A DNA stretch of 64,000 nt from Sporanaerobium hydrogeniformans (GTDB lineage Bacteria; Bacillota; Clostridia; Lachnospirales; Cellulosilyticaceae), in assembly GCF_002735925.1 (NCBI RefSeq), contig NZ_PEDL01000008.1:62001-126000 (forward strand). The letters are read 5' to 3'. Every line of letters begins with the position of its first letter. Position 1 is the stretch's first letter. Of the stretch, positions 1 through 9,492 are shown in pieces. A program made the translations under genes and the position numbers. The notes below the pieces were generated by a model. That model saw nothing but the letters and a program-made list of their open reading frames with translations. It made no database searches and was not told the origin of the DNA.

Positions 1-2
1 AA

Positions 3-1535
3 TATGAGGAGCAATTAAAGGAGCTTAGTAATTTAAATTTTGAAGAAATAGAATACCATACATTAAAAATCTTAAAGAATATTGTGGGACAAGATGATCT
101 TAAGACAGTTAGAAAGAAAGAGTACTGTGGATTTATTAACAACATTAGTAGAGAACAATCCATTAATAGCAAGATAATAGAAGTTTTAAAGTCTACATTA
201 GAAATCTTAAATGATTTTAAAAAGGATAATGACTTATCCCTCTTAGACATAACTGGCACTAGTCTCTATAAGAGTAGCGATAAAATTAATTGGGAAATAG
301 TCATAGATAATCTAAAAAAAGCTAAAGAAATTTTTGAAGGTTATGAAAGTAAAAAAGTGCTTAAGGGAGTTAGAGACATTAGTGAACGTTTGGGTATGTT
401 ACATGAAAAGATTAATTCATTTTACATACATAAGGAGTTAGAACAATTACCTACGTATGCCGAAAAAAAGAAATATATTGATAAGTTATATGAAGGAAAA
501 GAGTCTCAAAATAAAGTAAGAACAAGTTATTTAGCTAATTATGATTTGGATCCAAGAGATTTTCATTGGAATGTATCATTTTTGGATGGAAAACAATATC
601 AAAATCAAGTTGATTTGTTTGTTGGAGGAAGTCCATGCCAATCTTTTAGTTTAGTTGGTAAACAAAGAGGTTTGGAGGATACAAGGGGGACTTTATTTTA
701 TGAGTATGCACGTTTAGTGAGTGAAATTAGACCAAAAGTGTTTATTTATGAAAATGTAAAGGCCATTTTAAGTAATGATAATGGTAAAACGTGGGAAACT
801 ATTAAGCAAGTTTTTACTGATTTAAATTACACATGGAGCTATCAAGTTCTCAATGCAAAAGATTATGGCGTTCCTCAAAATAGAGAAAGAGTATTTGTGG
901 TAGGATTTAGAAATGATTTATTTTTACAAAGACCGTTTGAATTTCCAGTTCCTATACCTTTAGAGAAAAAAATGCAGGATTTTTTATTAGATAATGTTTC
1001 CGGAAAGTATTATTTAAATAAAAAGGGCGTGGACTTTGTTACAAGTGAAAAAAATCTTACTAAAAAGTATACACAAATTGATGGAGAAATTCAGCTCTGC
1101 CAAAAGAAAAATCAGCAGTTTAATTGGCATGGTGATTTTGTATTCGAAGAAGAGAATAAAGATAAAGAAAAAACTATGAAGGATTTAGAAAAATATTTCT
1201 TATCCGAAAAAGTAAAAAAATATGTGCTTGCAAGTGGAACAAAAGGATTCTATTCTAAACCTGAAACAGATTTAGAAATAGCAAGACCGTTGTTAACAAC
1301 TATGCATAAGATGCATAGGGCAGGAGTTGATAATTATGTAACAACTGATGGTAGACTTCGTAAATTAGCACCAAGAGAATGTTTAAGATTAATGGGATTT
1401 TGTGATAGTTTTAAAATAGCTGTATCAGATACATCTATTTATCAACAGGCTGGTAATTCAATTGTTGTAGATGTACTAATAAATATTATGAAACAAATTA
1501 TATTAAGTTATCCAAACATACTAGATAATAATTAG
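3..1535 (+). CDS. DNA cytosine-C5 methyltransferase, 5'-truncated by window edge
   Basis: The enzyme methylates the C5 of cytosine using S-adenosylmethionine and would be the modification half of the restriction operon that follows. The catalytic Cys lies in a PCQSFS motif (about residue 184 counted from the GTG at 84), followed by an ENV motif near 224 and a QNRER motif near 264. A C-terminal QQAGNSIVVDV stretch matches the last conserved motif. The SAM-binding motif I (FxGxG) is absent, and the reading frame stays open leftwards from 84 to base 3, so the GTG at 84 is probably not the start and the gene begins outside the window. About 140 helical, charged residues come before the catalytic motif, more than usual, and may be a target-specific insertion. 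The next gene starts 14 bp after the stop. Confidence 0.9.
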   Translation, partial: YEEQLKELSNLNFEEIEYHTLKILKNIVGQDDLKTVRKKEYCGFINNISREQSINSKIIEVLKSTLEILNDFKKDNDLSLLDITGTSLYKSSDKINWEIVIDNLKKAKEIFEGYESKKVLKGVRDISERLGMLHEKINSFYIHKELEQLPTYAEKKKYIDKLYEGKESQNKVRTSYLANYDLDPRDFHWNVSFLDGKQYQNQVDLFVGGSPCQSFSLVGKQRGLEDTRGTLFYEYARLVSEIRPKVFIYENVKAILSNDNGKTWETIKQVFTDLNYTWSYQVLNAKDYGVPQNRERVFVVGFRNDLFLQRPFEFPVPIPLEKKMQDFLLDNVSGKYYLNKKGVDFVTSEKNLTKKYTQIDGEIQLCQKKNQQFNWHGDFVFEEENKDKEKTMKDLEKYFLSEKVKKYVLASGTKGFYSKPETDLEIARPLLTTMHKMHRAGVDNYVTTDGRLRKLAPRECLRLMGFCDSFKIAVSDTSIYQQAGNSIVVDVLINIMKQIILSYPNILDNN

Positions 1536-1549
1536 GGAGATGAGAGATT

Positions 1550-3247
1550 ATGGGGTTTGCACCATTAGTTAATTGGAGAAATTTTACAGTAGATAATTTG
1601 AAAGCTATGTTATCTGTATATCCTGACTTAGTATCACAAATAACGTCTAAAGAAGCTCAGGACTTAACACAAATCAACTTAAATAGCTATAAAAAAACGG
1701 CTTATCAATTTGCATGCCAATTAGGGCTAGAGGATAGAAGTAAAAATGAATTTAAGGTTCAAGATTATTTATATACATTTGAAGATGACTATTTAAGAAA
1801 ATATCTTGAATTTTGGTTTAAGATATATTACGCACCCAATCCTTTTGTGCGTTCAGAAGATAAAAGTATTTTATTGTATAGGCGAATTGCAGAAAAGATT
1901 TTAGTTAGTGATGATAAACAAATAGATTATACTGAATTCTTTGATAATGAAATCGGGGGACCTAGGAGCGATATTTTACTGAATTGTATCGAGGTTCATG
2001 GAGCACCTCTCAAAGTTAAGAATAAAAATCAAAAAACATATATTTATGTTGACCAAGAAGATGTGCTAGTATTACAAAAAGAAATTATTAAGATTGATAA
2101 GTTTCCAATGCCTTCAAACACACATGATAGACATGAATTTTTTACAAGATATTCATATGAGAATTTTTGCGAATTTTGGGATATTAGTAAAACTTTAAAT
2201 ATTTCACTTTTAACAACTAATAATGTAATAAAACATCCTCATAATAGGATAATTTTTGGTGCACCTGGAACAGGCAAAAGCTATAATATAGATAAGCAAC
2301 GAGTTGCTTTTGGAGAAAATTATCAGCGTGTCACATTTCATCCTAATTACTCATTTGCTCAATTTGTAGGGACATATAAGCCCGTTCCTACAAAGGATAG
2401 CAGTGAAAGTGAAATTATTACATATAAATATGTACCAGGTCCTTTTATGCGTATATATGCAAATTCTGTTAAATCAATGTATTGTTCAAATCCACAACCA
2501 TATCTATTAATAATAGAAGAAATTAACAGAGCTAATATTGCAGGTGTCTTTGGAGATGTTTTTCAATTATTGGATAGAAAGTGCGGAGTTAGTGAATATG
2601 AGATTGAGTCAAGTGAAGATATAAAACGTTATTTAGCAAGTGCTATTTTTGAAAAAGATTATGAGTCTTGTACGTTAGAGGAAAGAACAGCATGTGATAA
2701 GATGCGTATCCCTTCAAATATGTATATTTGGGCAACTATGAATAGTGCTGACCAAGGTGTATTTCCAATGGATACTGCATTTAAACGTAGGTGGAATTTT
2801 GAATATATAGGTGTTGATGATGAAGAAGCTGATATGGCAGAAATAGTGGTTACATTAGGGAGAGAGGAATATGAGACTACTATTAGATGGAATGATTTAA
2901 GACATGCCATTAATAATCAACTGGCGAAAAAGGTAAACGAAGATAAATTATTAGGACCATACTTTATATCCAAAGAGGTAATGCAAGATAGTAGTAAATT
3001 ATTAGAAGCAATAAGAAATAAAGTATTAATGTATCTTTTTGAAGATGCTGCAAGGCAATGTAGGGGGGATATTTTCAGGGTTGATGAAAATAATATAAGA
3101 AGATATTCAAGCATTTGTAATACCTTTGATTTATTAGGTCTAGCTTGTTTTCATGATGATATAATAAAAGAAGTTTCTAATAGGACTCCTATTACAGAAG
3201 TAAAACTAGAAGTAGCACCTACAGATGAAGAAGACAAGAAAGCGTAG
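1550..3247 (+). CDS. McrB-like AAA+ GTPase subunit of LlaJI-type restriction system
   Basis: This is the predicted NTP-driven motor of a methylation-linked restriction enzyme. An N-terminal part of about 230 residues has no motif I recognise and is likely the DNA-recognition region. The AAA+ core follows: Walker A GAPGTGKS at residues 237-244, Walker B LLIIEEINR at 319-327, and the McrB-type signature TMNSADQG at 396-403, followed by a FKRRW arginine-finger region. In E. coli McrB and in LlaJI R1 this core hydrolyses GTP; that it does so here is by family. A GGGAGAT Shine-Dalgarno sits just ahead of the ATG. The gene lies between the methyltransferase and the nuclease with only short gaps, so the three are probably one transcript. 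Confidence 0.9.
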   Translation: MGFAPLVNWRNFTVDNLKAMLSVYPDLVSQITSKEAQDLTQINLNSYKKTAYQFACQLGLEDRSKNEFKVQDYLYTFEDDYLRKYLEFWFKIYYAPNPFVRSEDKSILLYRRIAEKILVSDDKQIDYTEFFDNEIGGPRSDILLNCIEVHGAPLKVKNKNQKTYIYVDQEDVLVLQKEIIKIDKFPMPSNTHDRHEFFTRYSYENFCEFWDISKTLNISLLTTNNVIKHPHNRIIFGAPGTGKSYNIDKQRVAFGENYQRVTFHPNYSFAQFVGTYKPVPTKDSSESEIITYKYVPGPFMRIYANSVKSMYCSNPQPYLLIIEEINRANIAGVFGDVFQLLDRKCGVSEYEIESSEDIKRYLASAIFEKDYESCTLEERTACDKMRIPSNMYIWATMNSADQGVFPMDTAFKRRWNFEYIGVDDEEADMAEIVVTLGREEYETTIRWNDLRHAINNQLAKKVNEDKLLGPYFISKEVMQDSSKLLEAIRNKVLMYLFEDAARQCRGDIFRVDENNIRRYSSICNTFDLLGLACFHDDIIKEVSNRTPITEVKLEVAPTDEEDKKA

Positions 3248-3258
3248 GTATTTATATA

Positions 3259-4746
3259 GTGAGTGATTTAATTTCTGAATATGTTTATGAACAGCGTAGA
3301 TATAAGAAAGAAGAATTAATATCCTTGTTTAAACTGTCATCATCAAAAACAAGCATAGAGTTTCTTAAACAACTCAAATCCTATGGCATATTAAAAACAG
3401 TAAGAATTATATCTAACGAAAAGGATTTTAATGATTTAAGGGATGATGAAGTCGAAATTATTGATATAGATACATCTACGAATGAATGTCTCTATGTATT
3501 TACATTTGTGGGGGTACTTACTATAGGAAGACGAGTAATAAAAAGCTTACCTAAGTATATAAAGCGTACATCTAATTCAGTGTTAAAGCTAAAACAGGTT
3601 TTACGTGTACTAGAAAAGTATAATGCTAAACAACAACTGATTCCTATGTTAAACGGAGAGCAACAAGAAAATTCATTTAATACCTTGGGGATTATGATTT
3701 TCATGCTGAGGGATTATCATGAGCATGGAATCTATTCTAATCATCAAGACATTATTGAGACAAATGGCGAGGGTGAGATATTATGGGATCAAACAATAAA
3801 TGAAACTTTTGCATATATTAACAATAAGCGTCCTTACTATTTTGAGTTACAAACAAGAAATACTATTGACGATAGTGAAAACTATTTTAGACGATTGCAT
3901 CAATTCGTATTAACAGAATGTTCCAACTTATTAGAGGGGTATGATTTACTTTCGCTATTTGATATAGAGAGTGTTCAATTATCAGATGAAAATCTTAGTG
4001 ACTTTGGGGAAACAGAATATATCTTGTATAGATTGCAAAGTGAATTAAATGCTCAATTTATAACGAGTAAACAGACAATACTTATGACCTTATATACCTA
4101 TGTAGCGCACTCTAAGGCTTTTCAAAATATATCGGGCATTAACATGTTTGGAACAACAAGTTTTAACCTTGTTTGGGAAAAAGTTTGTGCCGAGGTATTC
4201 GATAATCAGCTAAAGACTTGTTTGCAAAATCTTAGGTATCCAAAGTTATTAGATAAAGATTATCAAAAAAAATCTAAGCATACATTATTGGAAATTATCG
4301 AAAAACCTAAATGGATATGTTATGCAGAAGATAGAAAGTTCGCTCATGATGCAAAAGACACACTTACACCTGATTTAATTTCTATATATGAAAATAATAA
4401 GGGAATGTGTTTTGGTATTTTTGATGCTAAATATTATAATATTGTCCTAAACAAGGAAAGGGTAGCAAATCAACCTGGAATTGGAGATGTAACAAAACAA
4501 TACTTATATCAATTGGCGTACCAAGATTTCATTAGTAGACATAAATTTGATTATGTTAAGAATGCTTTTCTCATGCCAATAGATGGTGAGATATGTATGC
4601 TAGGAAAGGTAGAGTTAGGAATATTACAGAAAATTACAGACCCTACTTTAGCCGATATTTTAATAATTCAACTACCTGCAACGAGTATGTTTAAATGGTA
4701 TATAGAAAATCAAAGAATAGATATATATAAGGAATTTAATATTTAA
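3259..4746 (+). CDS. LlaJI-family restriction endonuclease subunit
   Basis: This is the predicted DNA-cleaving partner of the McrB-like motor. The 495-aa protein ends in a PD-(D/E)xK-type nuclease domain with D372 in a TPD motif and D389-A-K391 on the next strand. The stretch QPGIGDVTKQYLYQLAY after it is typical of the LlaJI nuclease family as I remember it. The N-terminal half is mixed helical with no recognised motif. The start is GTG, 11 bp after the preceding stop, with only a weak ribosome site, so expression may depend on translational coupling. In LlaJI itself two methyltransferases accompany the two restriction subunits. Here one is visible and a second could lie to the left of the window. 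Confidence 0.85.
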   Translation: MSDLISEYVYEQRRYKKEELISLFKLSSSKTSIEFLKQLKSYGILKTVRIISNEKDFNDLRDDEVEIIDIDTSTNECLYVFTFVGVLTIGRRVIKSLPKYIKRTSNSVLKLKQVLRVLEKYNAKQQLIPMLNGEQQENSFNTLGIMIFMLRDYHEHGIYSNHQDIIETNGEGEILWDQTINETFAYINNKRPYYFELQTRNTIDDSENYFRRLHQFVLTECSNLLEGYDLLSLFDIESVQLSDENLSDFGETEYILYRLQSELNAQFITSKQTILMTLYTYVAHSKAFQNISGINMFGTTSFNLVWEKVCAEVFDNQLKTCLQNLRYPKLLDKDYQKKSKHTLLEIIEKPKWICYAEDRKFAHDAKDTLTPDLISIYENNKGMCFGIFDAKYYNIVLNKERVANQPGIGDVTKQYLYQLAYQDFISRHKFDYVKNAFLMPIDGEICMLGKVELGILQKITDPTLADILIIQLPATSMFKWYIENQRIDIYKEFNI

Positions 4747-4764
4747 GTAAAATAGTGTAATTTG

Positions 4765-4824
4765 AGGACTTTCGGGTCAGTTTGAAGTTTTATTATAAAT
4801 TTCAAGCCCTGAAAGTCCTTTTTG
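4765..4824 (+). terminator. Hairpin terminator formed by IS left end
   Basis: Arms AGGACTTTCGGG and CCCTGAAAGTCCT pair with a single bulged T, with a 30-nt loop and a T-run after the second arm. It lies 18 bp after the restriction endonuclease stop and probably also ends that operon. Confidence 0.6.
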
Positions 4825-4919
4825 TAAATGTTGTAAATTCCCAGTTTTTCTCCTCAAATTCTTGCGACCATATCCCGTTTCTTTTATAATCATTTTTTGA
4901 ATAAAAAACGACAGCCGAG

Positions 4920-6005
4920 GTGAAAATGACTAAGCATTACTTGAAGAAATTTATTAAATATGCGAAGAAAGTTTATCATATAGAAGATGGACTAAAATCG
5001 TTAAAAGATGGTAGAAAAAATCCCTTATATACTACTGGAGAGGCTATTCTGCCAGTATTTTTAGGTTTTTTATTGAGAATACAAAGCTTTAATGAACTTA
5101 AATATAAAATTAAAAGCAATGATTTTATAAATATTATTTCTAGAAAAATGAAGTTACCGCAAATAGACACTATTCGAGATACGCTTAAAGTTATTGATAA
5201 TCAAGGACTATATAAAATACATAATAAAATTATTAAGAAGGCTAAGCGAAATAAAGTATTAGAGGAAGGTACCATAGATGGCTATACAGTAGCGGCTATA
5301 GATGGTACTAAATTATTGGGAAGCTATAAGAAAAATTGCGTGGAATGTTGCAGTACAACTGTAAGAAATAATAAAACAAACTATTTTCATAGTGCTGGAT
5401 TTATGTCATTAATAGGTAGTGAACCTAGGCTGATTATAGACTTTGAGCTTTATAAAGGTTGTGAGGATAGTAGTAAAAAGGATGAGGGAGAACTAACAGT
5501 AGCCAAGAGATTATTAAGTAGAGTAATGAAAGAGCATAAACATGCAATAGAGGTAGTGGTATATGATGCCTTGGCTTGCAATAGTAGCTGGATTAATCAT
5601 TGCTTAGATCATAAAGTAATACCTATTGTCCATGTGAAGGATAATAATATTACTAGTATTAAGGAAGTCAAAACTAAAATTAACAAAGGTAATGTAAGAG
5701 AAGTATGGCAAGATGAGAAAAGAGAATGTGAAGTAAAAGCCTATGAAGAAACTTTTAAAATGGATGAAGTGATTGAGCCACTTAGGTTTGTAAAGTTTAG
5801 TAAGAAAAGGAAGCAAGGAAAATATAGTCAGGTTTTAATGGTGACAACTGATTTTAATATACCACTTCAAACTTTATATAAGATGATGCACATGAGATGG
5901 GATAATGAAATACAGAGATTAACGATAAAGGAAATAATAAGATTGTTACAAAAAGAGCTTTATCTATTGAAGTATAATAGGAAGTACATTTTTGATACGA
6001 CATAA
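4920..6005 (+). pseudogene. IS4-like DDE transposase, C-terminally truncated
   Basis: The 361-aa product shows the DDE transposase layout. A first Asp lies in AAIDGTKLLGS (about residue 123), a second in VVVYDALACNS (about 215), and the C-terminal YKMMHMRW block normally leads into the IENxxF helix carrying the catalytic Glu. Here that block is followed by unrelated sequence (DNEIQRLT...), whereas the fragment at 22.8 kb continues as IENGLFNLFNSYKKW in a shifted frame. Full-length relatives are usually above 430 aa. I infer that the end was lost by recombination and that the protein is inactive, although the reading frame is uninterrupted to 6005. Confidence 0.7.
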
Positions 6006-6104
6006 GGACATGATCTAATTGAATACTGAGATAAAGTTGGGGTAAGGGGGAACTATACCTATTTTTAGGAAAAACCACATAAATAGTATACAAGATAGTA
6101 GAAG

Positions 6105-6166
6105 TTAATTGAAAATTCTTTAACTATAGTATAAAATCAGGGTAGAAGCGAAAGTGCTCATAAATG
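6105..6166 (+). promoter_or_regulatory. Promoter of MATE gene, duplicated at 17023
   Basis: A -35 TTGAAA (6109-6114) and a -10 TAAAAT (6132-6137) are separated by 17 nt. About 60 bp around it, including 25 bp downstream of the -10, is nearly identical to the region before the AraC gene at 17126. This implies a shared regulator or a common origin. Confidence 0.6.
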
Positions 6167-6178
6167 GGGAGATAACAC

Positions 6179-7558
6179 ATGGGGAAAGATAAAAGAAAAT
6201 GGCAAGATTATACGTATATCTTACAAATAGCAATCCCGCTTATACTGGCAACAGGATATTTAGCGATTTTAGAGTTTTTTGACAGGATGTTTTTGGCATG
6301 GTATTCAAAAGAAGCTCTAGCAGCGGTAACACCAGCCAGTGCATTAGCTCTAACATGTACAAGCCTGTTTACTGGAATACTGGTTTATGTAGGAAATATT
6401 GTATCACAATATTATGGTGCAAAGATGGAGGAGAAAATAGGCAGCATTTTATGGCAGGGTATATGGCTTACAGTATTGAGCGGAGTGATATTAGTGATCA
6501 TTTCATGTTTTTCCGAGATGCTATTTAAAATGATAGGACATGATGGAGCACTGCAGCCTATGCAAATACTGTACTTCGAAATCATTACGAAAGGTGCTGT
6601 TTTTTCATTATTGACAACTTTATTTATGAGTTTTTATGCCTCAGTTGGTAAGTATGTAATCGTGGGAGTAACCATTGTCAGTTCTATGTTTATAAACGTT
6701 TTTTTAGATTACTGTATGATCTTTGGCAAGTTTGGATTTAAAGAAATGGGAGTTAAGGGTTCTGCGCTATCAACGATTATTGGCAGTGCTATAACAGCGC
6801 TTATTTTCATTATTTATTTGCTTTTTTCAAAATGCCGAAAGAGATTTCATATCACATCCGCAAAGCGTATAGATATTAAGCTGTTCCAGCATATTTTTAA
6901 GTATAGCCTATCAAACGGAGTTGTCTTTTTTCTGGATTCCATAGGATTTACCCTCTTTTTGTTATTAATAGGCCGTGCAGGGGTGAATGAATTAGCAGCT
7001 TCTAATGTTGCTGTGAACATCAGTAATGTGATATTTTTGCCGGTATTTGGATTCGGAATGGCCATTTCAATTATTGTAGGAGAATGTATGGGAAAAAAAG
7101 ATGCAGAGGCCGCTAAAAGGTATGTAAGGAAAGGATTTTGCTTAGTTTATCTTTATGTCATACCAGTTTGCCTTTTGTTCTGGTGTGTTCCAGAGCTGTT
7201 TGTAAATATGTTTGTCAGAAATTTGGCAACTGGACAAAGAGAAACCATTATGTCAGTGAGTTCAGATATCTTGAAAATTGTTGCAATCTATACATTATTT
7301 GATGCCATAGATATTAATTTAACCTCTTGTTTCAAAGGTGCTGGGGATGTAGTTTATGTCATGTACGCAACTGTTTTTGCAAATGTATTTTTACTGATGC
7401 TGCCTGTATATGTTTTAGTGTTAAGGTTAGGAATGAGTATATATGTGGGATGGGGTATTTTTGCACTGACCATTATAGCTATGAGCCTTGTCTATACTAT
7501 GAGGTATAAATCCTGTAAATGGCAAAAAGCAACGCTTGTTAAACCAGAACTGATATAA
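6179..7558 (+). CDS. MATE family multidrug efflux transporter
   Basis: This is a predicted cation-coupled exporter of drugs or toxic organic compounds in the cytoplasmic membrane. The 459-aa length and about twelve hydrophobic segments fit the MATE family, with the two-fold repeat visible as similar blocks near the N-terminus (LEFFDRMFLAWY) and after the middle (FFLDSIGFTLFLLLIGRAG). The usual inter-helix glycines and the FKGAGD segment near residue 386 are present. The ATG follows a GGGGAGA ribosome site. It stands alone behind the promoter at 6105, and the next coding remnant begins within 15 bp of its stop. Confidence 0.88.
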   Translation: MGKDKRKWQDYTYILQIAIPLILATGYLAILEFFDRMFLAWYSKEALAAVTPASALALTCTSLFTGILVYVGNIVSQYYGAKMEEKIGSILWQGIWLTVLSGVILVIISCFSEMLFKMIGHDGALQPMQILYFEIITKGAVFSLLTTLFMSFYASVGKYVIVGVTIVSSMFINVFLDYCMIFGKFGFKEMGVKGSALSTIIGSAITALIFIIYLLFSKCRKRFHITSAKRIDIKLFQHIFKYSLSNGVVFFLDSIGFTLFLLLIGRAGVNELAASNVAVNISNVIFLPVFGFGMAISIIVGECMGKKDAEAAKRYVRKGFCLVYLYVIPVCLLFWCVPELFVNMFVRNLATGQRETIMSVSSDILKIVAIYTLFDAIDINLTSCFKGAGDVVYVMYATVFANVFLLMLPVYVLVLRLGMSIYVGWGIFALTIIAMSLVYTMRYKSCKWQKATLVKPELI

Positions 7559-7572
7559 GAAAGTTGGTTAAA

Positions 7573-8350
7573 ATGAGGACAGGTAGAAAAAAACGCATTT
7601 TAATACTATATGGTGATTCAGGATATGGCGGATATAATATTGCACAAGCAATTAAAGAAAGCATAGAAAAGGAAAATACATCGAAAGTAAAAATATATTT
7701 GGTTAATCCCATAATGATGAGTGATAAAATATATCACATTTATATCAGATGCAAGTGATGACTTTATGAGTGCATGGATAAATCCAGAGATAGATGAGTT
7801 CTTAGTTAGTTCAAGAGAAAGTAGAAAACAATTGATAAAATCCTCCATTCCAAGGGAAAAGATAAGAAGCATAAAATTTCCTATAAGAAACTCCTTAAGA
7901 AAAAATGAAATAATAGAAGATAAGAAAATTCTCATTGTGTATTGCGCAAGAAAAGGAAGTGGATATTTTGCAAATGATGTAAAGAAGATATATCCGGATA
8001 ATCAAATAAAACTTGTTTTTATATGTGGACAATTTGGAGCTGTTTTGTATTTTGAATGTATACATAAAGGCGTTATACCTCTAATAGGCATCCGAAGAAA
8101 TATAATAAAACATGAGGCAGCATTATTTAAAGATATATGTTGCAAAGGACTAGGGTATATAATACATGATTCTAAGAACTTAAAAAAAGTAATAGAAAAA
8201 CTTACGGATTATAGCATATATAACCAAGGCTTAAAGCAATTATGCTTTAAGCCTTTTAGTGTGTTTATTGGTCTGAGCAAACATATTTACATGTTCCCAA
8301 ATGAGCAGGGGGGTACTAAAGCGCGTAATTCAGTTGGTTTTGCCAAATAG
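7573..8350 (+). pseudogene. Decayed MGDG/UgtP-type glycosyltransferase
   Basis: Two overlapping frames carry pieces of one protein. The first (to 7758) has an N-terminal Rossmann start, KRILILYGDSGYGGYNIAQA, as in diacylglycerol glucosyltransferases. The second (from about 7721) begins with FISDASDDFMSAWINPEID and SSIPREKIRSIKFPIR, which correspond to the middle of that family, so roughly 80 residues between the two are missing as well as the frame being shifted. The C-terminal part has a UDP-sugar-site-like KHEAALFKDI stretch. The second frame runs straight through a strong terminator at 8226-8255, showing that its natural stop is lost. Confidence 0.6.
8226..8258 (+). terminator. Rho-independent terminator inside the decayed gene's 3' end
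   Basis: A perfect 13-bp stem (AAGGCTTAAAGCA with its complement 8243-8255, 4-nt loop) is followed by TTTT. It lies inside the open frame of the glycosyltransferase remnant. Confidence 0.85.
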
Positions 8351-8437
8351 TATAGAGAATTGCGAAAAAAACAGAGGTGTATAAATAGTGTCTGTGCTAT
8401 AATTATTAGAAACCACATTGAATAAAGGAAATATCAT

Positions 8438-8995
8438 ATGAATAATAGAAAATGGATTTTGAAAGAAGCATTGAGAATTAACGCTATTGAAAATGAGCTA
8501 GATAAAAAAACTCAGCAGGACAAATTAGATGAAATCATCGAAAAGATAAATGAACTTGATTGTTTAGAATATGAGAGGCAATATTGCATAATGCAGCAAG
8601 ATATTAAGAGCAGAGGTATTGAAATTTGTGATTCACCTGTTTCAAGTACGAAATTAAAACAAAAATGGAGAGAAGTATTCTTAAGCAAATTAAATAAACA
8701 GGAGCAGAAGAAAATTTATATTAACCAATTTTTATGGCATGGATTTAGTTATGAAAAAATAAACTGCATATCAAAAGGCAAAGCTAGAAGAGCTTTAATA
8801 AATCACAAGAAAAATGAAGTTTTTGTTTTCTATCAACATAAGGAAGCAGCCTATATCTATAAGAATGCTTCTAAGATTAAAGCAAGCGATTTTGATATGG
8901 ATGATGATGTCTATGTAGTAGATAAAGATTTCCAATGGACTTATGTAAAAACACATGAAAAAATGTGTGGGCCTTATTTCACTAAAAGCAAATAA
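8438..8995 (+). CDS. DUF4275 family protein
   Basis: The 185-aa soluble protein has no known role. The C-terminal two thirds matches DUF4275 as I remember it: a WREVFLSKLNKQEQKK start, QFLWHGFSYEKINC, KNEVFVFYQ, and the closing DDVYVVDKDFQWTYVKTHE block with CGPYF. The first 60 residues are helical and charged. It starts at ATG 8438 behind a weak AAGGAAAT ribosome site and has its own small gap on each side, like a single-gene unit. The function is unknown and I do not propose one. Confidence 0.7.
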   Translation: MNNRKWILKEALRINAIENELDKKTQQDKLDEIIEKINELDCLEYERQYCIMQQDIKSRGIEICDSPVSSTKLKQKWREVFLSKLNKQEQKKIYINQFLWHGFSYEKINCISKGKARRALINHKKNEVFVFYQHKEAAYIYKNASKIKASDFDMDDDVYVVDKDFQWTYVKTHEKMCGPYFTKSK

Positions 8996-9079
8996 TATTT
9001 AATTTGAATAAAGGACTAGATGGGATAGCTATAATGGATAGGACAAAAAGAAATAGTTTAAGGCAGGGGTGTGAGGTAA

Positions 9080-9406
9080 TTGGAGTATAAATACTTACCT
9101 AAAGTAACAAAAGATTCTAAGATAGCAACTACCTATGAAATACTAGATGAAGTAGTAGGAGTATATCCTTGTTTATGTTGCGGCTACAAAACGTTGCCGG
9201 TTCCAAAGGAAGACGCTATAGCATATATATGCCCTGTATGCTTTTGGGAAAATGATGTTTTCATATCAAGTGATGATAACTCGAGTGATGAGAATAGTGG
9301 GATGTCACTAAATGAGGCAAAACAAAACTTTAAGATGTATAGAGCATGTAAAAAAGAATATCTTAGTAATGTAAGAGAGCCTTTTGAAAGTGAAATGCCA
9401 AAATAA
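9080..9406 (+). CDS. CPCC-family cysteine-rich protein
   Basis: This is a 108-aa protein with two CxxC-like knuckles: YPCLCCGYKTL near residue 31 and YICPVCFWENDVF near 50. These match the small CPCC cysteine-rich family, presumed zinc-binding and of unknown function. The tail MSLNEAKQNFKMYRAC is also typical. The start is TTG at 9080 behind GTGAGGT, because no ATG lies before the conserved part in frame. Confidence 0.75.
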   Translation: MEYKYLPKVTKDSKIATTYEILDEVVGVYPCLCCGYKTLPVPKEDAIAYICPVCFWENDVFISSDDNSSDENSGMSLNEAKQNFKMYRACKKEYLSNVREPFESEMPK

Positions 9407-9492
9407 AAACATACAAAAGAGATGGCTAAGCAACTTTAAGCGTGATAAAGTATAATTAAAAATCATTCATAGGTTAGGTGGAATTGAGTAAT

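Larger units (their letters stand above)
4765..6005 (+). mobile_element. IS element, left end plus truncated DDE transposase
   Basis: The left end is marked by AGGACTTTCGGG (4765-4776), also found at 22291 with about 90 bp of similar sequence after it. The arm is complemented by CCCTGAAAGTCCT (4807-4819) followed by TTTTT, so the end can fold as a terminator and shield the element from outside transcription. The transposase starts at 4920. I could not find a matching right terminal repeat, and the transposase C-terminus departs from the related copy at 22.7 kb, so this element has lost its right part. Confidence 0.7.

Noticed and set aside
2659-3114. Reverse-strand frames inside the McrB-like gene, and similar ones elsewhere
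   Set aside because: They lie wholly inside well-supported genes, show no ribosome site or family match, and are shadow frames.
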